DNA from: Batillaria attramentaria
Lineage: Eukaryota; Mollusca; Gastropoda; Batillariidae
Direction: 5' to 3'
Length of the DNA stretch: 64,000 nt
Assembly: GCA_018292915.2 (NCBI GenBank)
Contig: JACVVK020000200.1
Span: 519,001-583,000 of the forward strand
The first letter of the stretch is position 1; the number at the start of each line of letters is the position of its first letter. Both the position numbers and the translations under genes were made by a program. This document shows, in pieces, positions 33,128 to 47,900 of the stretch. The notes below the pieces were generated by a model that was given only the letters and a program-made list of their open reading frames with translations, did not search any database and was not told the origin of the DNA.

Positions 33128-33819
33128 TTAAGCACAACGAGTCCTTGGCATTTGGAGAGCAGCGCTCCACAAAAACTGTCTCATTATCAAAATTATTTTT
33201 CTCTCATGGGCAGCCTATGGAAGGAGTGTAAGATGGGTGAAACATGATCAGATTTTTTTTTCTTTTTTTGTGAGGTCTTACGGCGAGACATGCGCCTGCA
33301 TTTTGAAAATAATCCGTCATTTCTGTGACTGATGTTCAATGCGTAAAGTATGAATTAAGCCGTGCAGTTACTTTACCTGCTCGATGGTATCCAAATGTCA
33401 TACTCCTAGTGGCTTTCTTTCTGGACAGGTAAAGCGCCAGCAGGCTGATTGCGTAACTAATGAGATCACTCGCCAGGTGCAACACATCAGTGAACAGGGC
33501 TAGACTGTTCGCAAGCACTCCCCCTGAAACATACAAACAAACAAATTGTCAAAGATTTTTTTCAGGGTTAAAAGATTCAAATGCCCATACAAACTTTCAT
33601 GCTAAGGATTGATGGCCTACCTTGTAATTCATCCGACACTGCCTGACAAACATAAAAAGCTTGGTATATAGTGCATTTGCAGAGGTGCCAACTCCCGAAA
33701 GTGTCTGTCAGTACTATTTCACGCGAATGTCAGTAGCTTGCCATATAAACCCACACAAATGTAAAAAGAAAACGCATGTTTACTCTTCCAGCGCTGAAGT
33801 GAGAGCGAGCGCAAGCGTG

Positions 33820-33865
<46 letters not shown>

Positions 33866-35295
33866 GCACATAAATAAACCAAAAGTGAACATGCAAAATA
33901 ATTCTAACGTAGTGAAAAATTGCACAGCTTCAGAGCTGAGTCTAGTTTGATTTTTTTTTCTATTATTATCTGTATCCTTTTAATAACAGCAGAGAAATGC
34001 ATGTTCTGCATGTACAACAGTCATGCAATGAAAAAGTATGAATGGCCAAACGCGGGCTTTCTTTGTCAGTGTCAGCTGACTCCAGGCAGAACTGCACATC
34101 TGTCGCTGAAGAGCAAAATTTTTAACAGTCTAAGGCCGTATCAACTGGTACAGCAGGCTGTGGGTCGTGATATCCCAGTCCTGAGAGCCGACAGATCAAA
34201 CTACATGCACTTACTAGCTATCTTTTCTTCCATATAACGGGACAAGAATTAGATAGCTGGGTTTTGTTGTGTTCCGAAAGTGGTCGACGCCTTTGCCTGT
34301 GTCAGCGCTGGGGTTTTTTGTTGTTGTTGTTTTTTGTGTGTGTTTGGGAGGGAGGGGGGGGGGGGGTCCGTTTTTGCTATCAGGTCCTCAAGGTTCTCCT
34401 TTCGTTTTCTGAGTCGCTGACGACCCGTGTCAGATATCATGGCAAGTTTAAATTACAAATTATCGAAATAAGTCTAAAATATAACTCTTGCGAACCTCGA
34501 GTGACAGAAAGGTGTCGAATTTAGGCGTAATCTTGTTCAGTAACTGATGTGTAATTCTAAAAGCTTCAGAAGACAATGGGAAAAACTGACATCAGTGAAT
34601 GACATCAAAGTGCTCTTCCACTGGAATCCACTGTAGTTCATTTCCTTGAAAAGGACTTGTCAGGTTTTCAAAAAAAGCAGTAAATATTGACTGATGTCGG
34701 ATGGTTTCACCTACCCCGGGAAGAGACCGAGAGACAGCGAACAGTGGTTGTCATAACTTGAAAATGTGTTAGGTCACAACTTACTAAATAACCTTTTTTT
34801 CTCTACAATAGGTCTACAAAAGCGGCTAGGTTATCTCCAAAACTCAGTGGTGGCTGAATTACGCACTACAATATTTATATCACACGTAAAGAATGCAGCA
34901 TCATATAACAAGACAGAACTTTACTTGTCTCCTTTACTATGTAATCAAACTTCAAAAATGCAAAAATCATAGTACATGTAATGCTCAGTTGACTGATGTT
35001 TTATTCAGTCATGCTGCTTATGTTAGGAATATGTCCCTGACCAAGTTTTTGTGAGCTTATTGCTAACCACACATACACACTATCTCTCTCGCGCGCACGC
35101 GCACAAACACACACACACTCTGTCTGTCACACACACACACTCTCTCTCTCTCTGTCACACACACACACACACACTCTCTCTCTCTCTGTCACACACACAC
35201 ACACACACACACACTCTCTCTACCTCTCTCCTCTCGCTCTCTCTCTGTCACACACACACACACACACACACACTCTCTCTACCTCTCTCCTCTCG

Positions 35296-35334
<39 letters not shown>

Positions 35335-38300
35335 CACATGCGCGCGTGAGAACTGACACTGAAGAGAAAGCGATGGATGGTCGCCAAAACTGATGTGAGG
35401 TGCCTTTGACACATACGGCTGTTCCCAGCAAGGGCACGTGGTTGGGCTGACCCCGGCCACTCAAGTCACATCACATCAGCCCTCTAACCAGCTAAATAAT
35501 ATACAGGCTGGGGAATTGCTGAGGGAAAAAAAAGAAAAAGAAGACTGAAACCTAGGCACGGTTGCCGAGGCAACGCCCTGCTGAGGGAACACGGGGACAT
35601 TGCTCCACATAAAACAAACCTGATCATTTTTAAAGGCATCTAGTAGCCTCTCCTGGCATCCAAAAGTAAAACACTGCCTTGGTACTGACATACTAGTCTT
35701 CAGAAATGAAGTTAGACTATCCCATATATGGCACTAGATGTATTATGACACGTGACTGTATGTGCAACCTCCCCTCCCCCCCCCATTCCTTGTTTTTGGC
35801 AGAAACTTACTTCTTCTTTTTTTTCCTTTTTTTTTTTTTTTTGACTGAAAGGGCAGGAAGTTTGGCTGAAAACTGTCAAATGACTGAAAAATCCCCAGCC
35901 TGAATTTTACACATTTCCTATGACAGCGGAAATGTGGGTCGAGGGCACAATGTAATACATGTACCCCCAATGTTCAAGACATTGCACTTGAAGCCTCTCA
36001 CGTTCTATTGATCAGAAACCGGGTCCGTCATTGTATTCAGGGCAATGTGCAGTGAAAGGAAAATTGTCATATATGTGGATGTCACTGACAGTACGCTCCG
36101 ATCCCCTCGCTCCCAGCAACGCCGACGCTTCGTAGCAGTTGTGGGGAGGTGATGAGCACGCCCCATTGCGCGGGTAAATAGAGAATAATGTGCATATAAA
36201 AATGTTGCTGCATGACTCGTTAAGTGCAAATGTGAAACGCCTCTAAACAGATCAAAAGCGCAATATGACACTGTAGTAACATAACGTTGATGTGGATCGT
36301 ACAGGCGGTCTGAAGGTCTGCAATCGGCTCAGCAAGTAGCCGCAAACATTGCGTTTTTTAAAACTGCGACTCCTTCGACTGTGCATAATCCAGGCAACTC
36401 TGTCAAAGTTGCAGAGTTTTCAGCGCTTCGGGGACCCTTGTTATAAAACCAGAGCACGAGTTTACCGTGACATTATTTGGCTTTTGGTCAGTGAGCGAGA
36501 CACATCGCTACAGTGTCTAGCGGATGTTGAGTGCTGCACGATCTTTCTCGCTCAGCGTCAGAACGCAAACTGAGCTGTAAAATCAGGCTGCCCTTGGCTT
36601 TTATTGGGGTTTCAGGGAAGCTGAAAACTCTGCAACTGCGACCAGGCAGAGTTGACTGCTTGCAAGGTCGACTCTGCAATATTTTTTCACACTTCGGAAA
36701 GCTTTTCGTTGGGAGCCGGCTTAGATCTCTAACCAATCGCCTGGCTCGAGGTGTCCCCGAACTGAACAAAACACGCATGCTCACGTGAATCACGTGCATT
36801 AATCTCTCAAAAACATGTGGTGCAAAGGTTCAGCTCAGCTATTCAAGTTTCTGAATTTAGAATGGCGTATTACCGCTCGGTTGGTGGGGGGGGGGGGAGG
36901 ATGGGGGAGGGGTGAGGGGGCAAATGTACACCAGTCAATTCCGTCGATATTTCGAATAAGGTTTATTCGTAGAACGAAGTCAGCGGCCACGTGACTTCAC
37001 CTCGCCAGACCCCGGAGTACATTTGCACCCCCTCCCGCGTTCCGGGGATACGGTCGCCCCCGTTAGCGGACGTCTGTTTATGCCGAAATATCGGCGGAAT
37101 TGACTGGTATACATGGGGCGAACTATACCAATTGAGCCGTATTATCTGTGTTTTGTGGGCTGAACATTTCCAAAGCAGAGTGGGAGGAAGCTCAGTGGAG
37201 TACCCGCTCAGAAGCCCCGACTATCGCCTGAAACGAACAGTACCGAATACATTATACTAGAGGTGGAAAATCTGATGTCCCAAGCGGGACTCGAACCCTT
37301 GGCGGGGTTGGCCTCTCGCACTGGTGGCAGGAACTGCTAATATTACACCACCACCACCAGCCCACGTAGTGTAGTGATTAGCACTTCGGACTATGGACCG
37401 GGAGACCCGGGTTCGAGTCCCAGCCGAGGCAAGCGGGTTTTTCCTACCTACGTCGGCGGCTACACAGAGCAGGTGTGCTATGGGCCCAGCGGGGAGGCTG
37501 TTGCCACACAGCCGAGATTCACCCACTTGGCGGGTGCGACTTTGGGGGTGCTTCCCGGCTTTCACATGACACGTTTTATGATATGGATGATTACACGCCC
37601 GGCACCGCACGTGCTGTAGTTCCCGGGCCTATTTATGACAGGAAGCCGGCGTGGAATGCGGCTCTCTCCTGCAGTCCCAAACCACACGGACCTCCATTGC
37701 ATCATCTTACCATCATCCTCATCTCCATCATCATGCACAATAAAATTAAAAAAATGCCCCAGCTTCCGAGCCCACCGTGGAGTCCACCCATGATCAGAGA
37801 GGAACACCACTGGAACTGGCAAAGAGTTGGGGTAGAATTTTTTTTTTATTTAAATATTACAACACCAACCATCCTAAATGCAGTACGCCAGTAGCAACAA
37901 CAATCCAACTACCCTGACAATACTGTTAACCATAAATACTCATATAACTGTCTCTTTTCAATGCAACAAGCTGTGAACATAACAGGTGCACGTATGCGAA
38001 TTGTCTCCATGAAAAGTTTTTGTCTAAACGTTCATGACACACATCTGTGCACAACCTGGCACTAAGTGCTGTACATATATAAATAAACTTTCCCTTGCAT
38101 AAATCGCACACTAACAGCCATTGTATAAACGACTGCTGGACAGAATAATTGAGGCAGAACCACCGACTGATACCTGTTGTGAAAAGTCATTAATGGCGGA
38201 GACAAGATCAAATAATAGTTGCTTTTCACCGAGTACCTTGTCCAGGTATACCAACTTTTATTTTCAGGCCGACGGGCCGAGAGTTTTCTCCGGGTACTGA

Positions 38301-41300
38301 CTACTCTGGCTTCCTCCCCCTCTGCTTTGGAAATGTTTAGCCCACAAAATTAAAAAAATATGCAATTCTGAAAATGCCGAAACTTATATTGCTGAGCTGT
38401 CCCTTCGCACCAAGTAATTGTAATGTATTCATGTTCAGTGTGTGAAAGAATGTGATTCACGTGAGCGTGCGTGTTGGGTTTAGCTCGTGGCGCTTTGAGC
38501 CAGATATTTGGGATAAAGCACCCACATTAATCAGCTTGTCATTATTATTATCCTTATTATTATCATTATTATATTCTCCGCCAAAATACTTGGTAGAGTA
38601 ATTCAAAAGCTCAACCAACCTGCTAGAAGGTTAAAGTCACAGGTGGAATTTGAAACTACATGTATTAGTCATACATGGAGGTTCTCTCCGGGTACTCCGG
38701 CTTCCTCCCCCTCTGCTCTGGAAATGTTCAGCCCATCAAATTTGAAAAATAAATGCAATTCTAAAATCCGAAATTTTAATAGCTGAGCTGACCCTTCGCA
38801 CCACGTGATTGTAATGTGTTTATGTCCAGTGTGTGAGAGAATGCGTGTGATTCACGTGAGCGTGCGTGTTGGGTTCAGTTCGCGGCGCTTTGAGCCGATT
38901 CATGAAATTGGGTAAAGCGCCTATATAATGCTCATTATTATTATTATTATATAAAGCAAGCTTAAAGTCTCAATGTGTACGACGGGCATGCATACAACAG
39001 TGTATGGAAAGCAAATAAAAGCGGCGACATAAAAGGACAGAAACCACTTAACTTTCAAAAAGGACGGACAGGTCAACAATTCGGCTTTTGCCTTCCTCAG
39101 GATAAAAACAAATGGGACATAACTTCAACAAACAAAAGGTAACTCTGCTGGCGTACTGACATACACGGCACGGGAATACATATATATGTATACATTTGTT
39201 TGTGTCCTGAGGCAGGCAAAAGCCGAAACGTTGACCCGTCCGTCCTTTGTGAAAGTTAAGTGGTTTCTGTCCCTTTTGTGTCGCTTTTATTTGCTTCACT
39301 TGTCACCACTTCGCAGTCACTACCGTTTCCTTTTCAGTGTGTGGAAAACTTTTAATTGGATGCGGGGACTCTCCGCATAACAATCAATCACTCAGGTCAT
39401 GATACAGCATCCGAAACCATTGTGGTGACTCACATATTAGTTGTAGAAGAATACCGCGTTCTGAGCAGGCGATGTTATTTGGCCGCGAACTGAGGACTAG
39501 CTAGACGGCACTGATTGGTGGCTATTTTTAGAAACATTGTGTTGTCTCAGTCTGTTCTGGGGTCCTACTAATTACCGAAAACAACCGAAAACGACCGAAA
39601 ACAACTCTTAATACCGGTAGAACGCAGTTAAAACATAGAAATAACAACACACAAACATGATTAAAGGTGAAAAAAGAGGCATTAAACTAGTTTAAAGGAA
39701 AAAAGTACTTATTCACTCCAAGAGAACAGGACGAAATGAACGTGTCTCCCAAGGGAAGCGACTCTGGTCCGGACTGGTTATTTTCTGCATGGGGTCTGTT
39801 CTTGTACCATACATTATGCAAGTCTCTGTGCAGGGGACTGCCGGCTTAAAGAAAATTGTATTTCTCTACATTAGAAGCCACAAAGGCATATAAACGGTTG
39901 CAGTTATCCATCTCAGTAGTGTTACGTGCATATAGAGGTTAAAAGTATAAGAGTTGTCATACACAAAGGCAACCAAAGTTCAGGAAAAACACTGGCGTTT
40001 CTGTGACATATGCTGTCACTCAAGTACACACCGATATCGCTCAGGTTATGTGGACCTATGTAGTACATGTACGACAACGTGATCTTCACGAGAGGCACGC
40101 ATAATATGCTACTTTTCTGTTTCCACTAATCGTGTTATTCCACAACTGAAGGTGAAAATTTTCACATTTTTCTGAGCAGTTTTACAGCATAACTAGAAAC
40201 AAACCATAAACAAACTGTGACAAAATCAATCAGTTTATAATTTTCCTTTTTTAAGGTATGCACTGTCTGACAATGCCCCAAGGCTCGCTGCCTGCGTTAT
40301 TGCTTCAAAACCTGTATGCTCCCTGAAATGTTTATCACTCAACTTTGTCGAGACACATATTTGCATTTGTTTCTTCTTTGTTAAACAATTTAATTATCTC
40401 TGGATATAATTTTTGTCATCTCAGGCACGTTTCTGCATTCGTTTCTATTTCTGTCAACAGTTGAATGAAGTATGGGTGTAACTTTTGTAATTTAATCAGA
40501 CATCTTCTTGAATCCTTTTCTCCTATGTGTCTCAAACGTTGTGTAAACAGTTTAATTACCTGTGAACTTAGTTTCGAACTGCGTGTCCTACTGATCCGTG
40601 TCAGAACGGTCTGACCCACCCAGATGCTGTTCTGCCTTGAGTTTAAATACCTTGGTGTGAGGTATGCCTACACCTGACAAAATGCTACACTGCACTACGA
40701 AGCTGTTACCCATTTTCTGAGGGGAGTATGCAAAATATAGAGCTCTGCACTTTAAAAAATTATGTTATGCCTTGCTTAACTGTTTCGACGCATTATCTAG
40801 TATTGGGTAACACATAGCATACCGCGCACATTATACAAATAACGGGGGGGGGTGTTTCGGAGTTTAACGTCCTTTTCCACCACATAGGGGTAATATCAAA
40901 GATGGGGCAACTAGAAAAAAGGCCAGCACAAATATTTGGCCCCAGCCGGGGGGATTCAAACTCACGACCCGAGCACTGAGAGTCCAATGCTCTACCATTC
41001 GGCCACCCCAGCTCCCCTATACATTGTACAAGTCTCTGTGCACAGGCTAGTGTTTTTCTTTCTGCTTTGAAAAGAATACAACCGAAGCAACAGGTATGGA
41101 ATACCAGCATCCTGGCACAGAGAAAATACAACGTGTTATATGCAGCACACACGCTACTGCAATGGTACATTCGTGCTTGTACTCAAATTCATGAATAGTT
41201 TCAGTGAAAAGAGATAGCGTCCTAGCCTAAAGAAATTAAGTACATCTATAAAAGGAAACGCGCATACTGAATGAAAAACAAAGAAGTTAGTATTTCACCA

Positions 41301-44300
41301 TAAAGTTTTTATCTTTGATCTTCCAAAACTGACTGCATAAAACCCTGAGTCACCTATGGGACTGTAAATATGAGCAAACAAGACTAATAGGTAAGCTTGC
41401 AATGCTGCACGGTACCTTTCCACTCAAGCCTACTTAGAGTAGAACTCAGTCACGTGAGTTGCAAAAACAGTGGACCAACCCACTGAGCTAAAAGCCATTT
41501 TGGCTGAGCGGTCGTGAGCGCTATTTCTCACTTGGCCAGCACAGGGATCGATTTTCTCATGCGCCGTGCGACTATGTCTCATATTTTGATAAAATGTCGC
41601 ATAGAAATTTCGCAAAATGCGTCATATGTCGCACGAACATGACATCACAAGCGCACTTGACAACGCGAAGCAGAGATGCGCTGTCTGTGTCAGTCATAGA
41701 GTCTGTTACACTAATCTAATTCCCGCTCGCCGCGCGCGCTGCCAGGAACTCTTGCTCGAAAGAGTTGCAAAAAATATTGGCGCGTTATCAGTTTTCTCAG
41801 TTCTGCGATCGAGAGGTCCTTTTCCGTTCAGAACCTGAACGTCACTGCACTTAGGAACAGGCTCTCGGCACAGACATGTGACTGAGTGATGCGGGTGAAC
41901 GTGATTGTCTCATACTACCATAGAAAATGAAAATGTCTCATAAAAATGACTGGTCAAGGAGACAATGATCTCATTGGCATATTTGAGTAAATCCATCCCT
42001 GCCAGCATGCAAGCGTAAACATATAATATACACAACAGCTCGACCGTGTACCGCCAGCACTGAAGAGCTTAAAGAGGGGGCTATTTCACGCTTATGTCTG
42101 CGTTTGATGTGCCCATGCTGCCACGCTGTATCAGTTTTATGTGTCTCCGTCAACACTGTGGCGCGGCCTCTGTCTCCCTCTGCATACAAAGTTGCTAGGC
42201 CACGGTAACCCCCGCCCCATAAAACAGGCCCCCGTTACACAAACCCTCCTGTTCATATTTGCTTCCCTGCCCTCACTCGTCTCCCACACCTCTGGCCTCC
42301 GAGAGCGTGTGCACACCTCCTGTGTCTTTCTTGTAAAGCCCCCCCCCCCCCCACACACACACACAGTGAAAAAGGATGTTAAACTCCCAAACACCCCCCC
42401 CCCCCCCCACACACACACACACAACCTTGTCCTTTTTATATGTCACGTTCCTTCTCAACCTTCCGTTTCTTCTTCCTTTTTTGGTCTTTTTTTTTTCTCT
42501 CCTCCTTTTCAACTGTTTTGGGGAAACATCACTTGCTTCTACTGGGGGTACCAGTTACTATAAGTACGAGGCTCACCGTGGTGCGGAACAAAGTGCATAC
42601 AATTCTTTATTTTCCTGGAGGTATATATCTATACTTAAAAAAAAAAAATCCTGGGGGATAAAACACAGAGACATCTCCCCCACCCTCTATGCCCCTCCCT
42701 TCCCATCTATTAAAGAAAACAAAAATCCCCAAAACATTCAAAGTTTCATCTTTCAAACCCTGTAATCACCCCCCCCCCCCCCCCCTCTCACACACACACA
42801 CCTTCCTCCGAACTTTCTACATCTGAGACCGGTGTACTGAGGGCTGACATCAGGCTCAGTCTGTGACAGTACACGTGTCAACATGTCATTCTGCATGATC
42901 GGCAGTTGACATGCACCCCGACGCTGCTGTCCAGACGAACTGTGCATCAGCATCACACACAAATATGCATGCATACACGCATGTACACTGGTCTTCTTCT
43001 GTCAGATTCGTTCTGCAGCGTAAAATCTGGGACAAGGCAATTTGCACAGGATGGCTGACTGTCTACTGGTATTACTCATCTTACAAAACTTCAACAACCT
43101 CCAGACAGCATTGAGCAAGAGACAGTACAAGGAAAGGGAGGCTTTCAAAAGTACGCCAGTTAAAGTCTCTATATGTTCGTTAAGGCCGTTCTTAACCGGG
43201 CAGACTTTTGGTTCGCGAACTAGGTTCGGAGAGTACGGCGAACTAGGTTCGCGCAAGTTGTTTCTTAACCGACCAAATACTTGTGCGCAAACCCTGGTTC
43301 GAAAGGATCGGCGAACTAGGTTCGAGGACTGCATAGCGTGTTGTGGGAACCCTCGCGATCCTTTTGCGATCCTGCGCTCTGATTGGCTGCTTGGGGAGAG
43401 CTGTTGTGCGCATGTACAAAGTTGAGGAAAATGGCGGACGGCATGGCGGCTATCGACTCACTTCACATTTCCCTCTCTTGCGCTCTTTTCCTCTTTTCTC
43501 CTCTTCCTCGGCTTCCAAGAGTTCACTCAAAACGATAACTACCGCAAATGCCTGGTCGTCTCGATCTACGAAGGCGGCCATTTTGGTTGTTTACGATTGT
43601 CTCAACTTCCGAGTCCGCGCTTGTTCGGGCGATGACGTATGCATATCATTAACGGTCGGTTAAGAAAGAGAACTAGTTCGGCCGAACCTCTGGAACTAGG
43701 TATGTGTGCGCGCTTGCCCTGTTCGTATACAATACACAGTTCGCCGAACAAGTTCGTTAGACTGGTGGTTCGCCCGGTTAAGAACGGCCTTTATGTGTTC
43801 TGAGGATGAAAAAAAAAAAATGTCGCTTGCAAAGCTCTAAGGCTGTTTGCCAGATGAATTGATTGGTGTTCCTTTTGGCCACTGCGACCCTTTTCATGAC
43901 TTTGTGACTTCTACTACTACAGAAACATGACTTTCTTTGTCCTACACTTCCATCCCTGTTTTACATGCTTGTACAGAAAGCCTCCAGAAATAGCCACCAA
44001 CAGGCCCCCGTAGTGTAGTGGTTAGCACTTCGGACCATGGACCGGGAGACCCGGGTTCGAATCCCAGCCAAGGCAAGCGGGATTTTTCTATCTAGGTCGG
44101 CTCCTACCCAGAGCAGGCGTGCTATGGGCCCAATGGGGAGACTGTTGCCACACAGCCGAGATTCACCCATTTCACGGGTGTGACTTTGGGGGTGCTTCCC
44201 TTGGTATGACACGTCTTATGATGTGGATGATTACACAGCTGGCTCCGCAGGTGCCATGTTCCCGCGCCTGGTTAATGCCGGGATATTTATGACAGGAAGC

Positions 44301-44486
44301 GTGGAATGCGGCCATGTCCTGCAGGCCCAAACAACAGGGACCTCCACAGCATCATCTTACCATCATCCTCATCTCCATCTCATGCATAATAATAATAATA
44401 ATAAAAATTGCCCCACCTTCCGAGCCCTCCATGGATTCCATCCATTACCAGGGAGGAACACCACTGGAACCAGCAAGGAGTTGTCG

Positions 44487-44525
<39 letters not shown>

Positions 44526-44872
44526 AGCCACCAATTAGAGGCGCCTAGCTGGTCCTCAGTCCACAACCAAATAACATTGTTTGCTCAGTATGCATCTTTG
44601 TATTGAACACTTCACACATCTGCCATGTCGCTCGTGACCCAAATGACTGATTCTGAATTTTTCATCAAGGGAGAGTACTCTGGGTCTCAAGACATGGTAT
44701 GCTCTATGTGTGGCATGAAAAGTACTCATGGCAGTCACTCCATAATCTGGAACTTGTTGCTCGTTGATTTTGCCGACCCGGAAAATTTCATTTTTAAAAG
44801 TTCTCAATCTGGAAAATTTCATTTTGAAAAGTTCTCATCCCAAAATTCAAGTCTTCTGGAAAATTGGCGCTC

Positions 44873-44916
<44 letters not shown>

Positions 44917-47900
44917 TGTGTGTTTGTCTAGACAAATAAGATCTTTGCTTAATTGAAACGGGAAAACACCTGTTGTCATTTCAGACAAACACAAGCCAAA
45001 CGAAGTCGGAGTGTCGCTGACTATGCCCAGGAGGACATAGTGTGGCAACCCGTCAGGGAGACGAGCACACACGCAACCCAGAAAAATGGACAATGCCTCA
45101 GATGGATATATCGTTATGGTGTCGTCCCCGTGGACCAAAGCCAGGCGGGGGTGGTGCCGGGCCCTCAGCCTCAAAGGGGCCCGCCTCAGCGACTGGCGGC
45201 TCTGTCGACCTGGGACCCAGGGGGAGGCAGAGTAGTGCTACTGGTCGTACCACAACCCAAACAACAGCCATAAGGGTTGCACAGTGGAACGCAGAAGGCA
45301 TCCAGCAGAAGAAACCAGAGTTACAGGCCTTCCTCAGAGACAAGAAAATCGACGTCATCTGCATCCAAGAGACACACCTAAATGAAGCTCGCAGATTTTT
45401 CATCAGGGGCTATGACAGTTTTCACCTGCTGTCATTTCAGACAAACACACAAAAATCAATACATCTATTGCCAACCTACAAACTATATCATTCCCATCTC
45501 CAAACGCCTGTTACAACTTCATGCAACACTTGGCCATCACATCATCATAACACTGGAGGCACAGTCCAGTACAGTATAAACCATGTAGATTGCATTTGTT
45601 AATTCGGTCACCGACAATTTTCAGCGAGAACCTTTTGATTATATTTTTGATAAAAATAGTAACTGGGTATTGTGTAGACACTTTACACTATTTACACGGT
45701 CCATACAGGTTCACAGTCTCAAAAATTCATGACTTTTCGAGGCCATCTCTCCTGTTCCATGACACCTTCATTGCCCTCTTTCACACTGACACACGCGAGG
45801 GTAGAAATGATGAGCTTATCCAAGTTATCACAGTCAGCAAGACCAATGTTCAGAGTTAGTCATTAGCCTTATGGGAAGGCAGTTTGTTGGTATTTTTGGC
45901 AATCAGTCCAGTGTCTGTGAGTAATCACCAAGCTGACCGTTTCACTGTTGGGCTCAAAATGGTTTCCATAAAATTCCGAAATTCCATGACTTTTGAGAGA
46001 ATTTCATGACTTTCCAGGTCTGGAAAAACTATTTCCAAATTCCATGACTTTTCCAGGATTCCCTGTATTTAACTGGCTTAAAGTGCCGCGAGCTGAACCC
46101 AAGATCATTGAATTCTCCAACCATTTTCCATTAACTTTACAAATCAAATAAAAATGTCAAGTGTGTGTCTTCAACGAACCTCATTAGAGGGGTTTGTTTT
46201 TTATATTTATACACGCAACAGTCACTTTCATGGGGGCAATGCTGCGGCGACAGCAACCCTGGTCACAACAGAGTGAACAATTTGTTAACCTTTGTGTGCG
46301 TCAGAAGTTGGGTCTCTAGCTACTAGTGTGAAACAGCAAACATTCTGTGTCCATCCATCCCTCCAGAAGGGCATCCACTAAGCAGTCTATCCTTGTAATA
46401 ATATGATTTCTTCAATTCGTATACATGTAATAATGCAACATGTGTGCATGCAGATATAATTTATGCACCTGTCACCAGTGTCCAAAAGTATGACAAATTT
46501 ATGTTTGTAAAGTGGCAGTACTGTGTTTTAATAAGACGCCAATAATCAACACACACACTAACCCACACACTCCCCTCCTCCCCCCCCACCCCCCCCCCCC
46601 GCCCCCTTCAAACTGTGACCAAATGCTCACATCAATCAGTCAAGCGCTACATCAGTACATGAGCTGAGTACCTGACATGTCCTAGTTTGGCGTCCACTTT
46701 CACAAAGTAGATGGTCCTACAACAGCTGCAGCGTTTCACACCTAATTGTTATAGCATCTAATTTCACAGTAAAATTGCCTTCCACTTTTTATGGCTGTGC
46801 ACAGTTCAAGTGCAGAACTGTGTTCTTAGCCCCTGCAGCTGTATAGAGTCCACAGGAACAAGTACTGGAAAAGTTTCGGACTCAAAACGGCACTGGGGAT
46901 AAGTTTGGCAGATGGAGTGGACTGAACCTTTTGACCAAAGTATGGAGATGCACTGAAAAATTAATTCATACCAAGTATTTAAAATACTTCCTGCAGGTTG
47001 ATCAACTCGCCACCACTGTTGGGTCAGTGGTCTTCCCAAAGGCTGTCTTGTAAAACTTCAAAAGTTTAACCCCCAGCATCAAGGATTGCAAGAACAGGTC
47101 GGAGGGGGGGGGGGGGGGGGTTTGGGCGGGGGGGGGGGGGGGGGGGGGGGGGGGTTTAACGTCCTTTTCCACCACACACAGGTGATATCAAAGACAGCTA
47201 TGGCAAGGATGAAAGAGCCAGCATAAATATTTGACCCCAGCCAGGATGTGAACTCGAGACCCGAGCATTAGAAGTCCAATGCTCATTCGGCCACCCCGGC
47301 TCCCCGAACAGGTACCTAGGTCAGAAGTTTTTTTTTGTACCAATATCAGTATGCAAAGCACAATTTGCAAGAGAAATAACACGTAGGTACACTTAAGAAA
47401 CCAAATACACTGGCTGATGCCAGCACATTTTTTTTTTTTAAGCTATGTGTTTGGAAATGAGAGATGCAGTTTGTGGCGCTAGGAATTAAACTGTTCCATT
47501 AAAAAAAAAAGAGCCAGTGTTTTCAAGTATTAATCATCTAGAACATGTATGGTTTTCACAGCGACAGCACAGCGGGTATCTGTACAAGGACTTCAGCTGG
47601 TGCAGAGGAATACAATGTATTGAACAAATGCATTAAGCGGAGCAACTTTTCCCGTAAAAACGACACATGCTTTCTGTGTAACTCACCAATAGTTTCTCCG
47701 ATCATGAAGAGAACACAGAGCACTAAGACAGCCATCAGCTGCCTCCGCGCAAGCTTGTCCGTCATGTTGCGCCGACTGGTCCCCGAGTGACAATGAATCT
47801 CCTCCCCCTCAGGCCTTGCACCTTGTCGTGGTCCCTCCCCTGACCCCACCCCACTGTCCCTCATCCCCCTGTATGGGGGAGGGGGGAAGGAGTCCAGCAT

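Noticed and set aside
43042..43663. Two overlapping + strand open frames of about 106-127 codons
   Set aside because: They span the ends and interior of the Harbinger-like MITE and carry no transposase motif.
47102..47154. G-quadruplex regulatory site
   Set aside because: Very long G runs could fold, but they abut a SINE 3' end deep in an intron and may be sequencing artefacts; no regulatory context is visible.
47556..47686. Extension of ZnT exon 1 reading frame past TM1
   Set aside because: The frame continues into the intron, but the GTGAGT donor at 47686 and continuity with exon 2 (GGVLANSL) show splicing.
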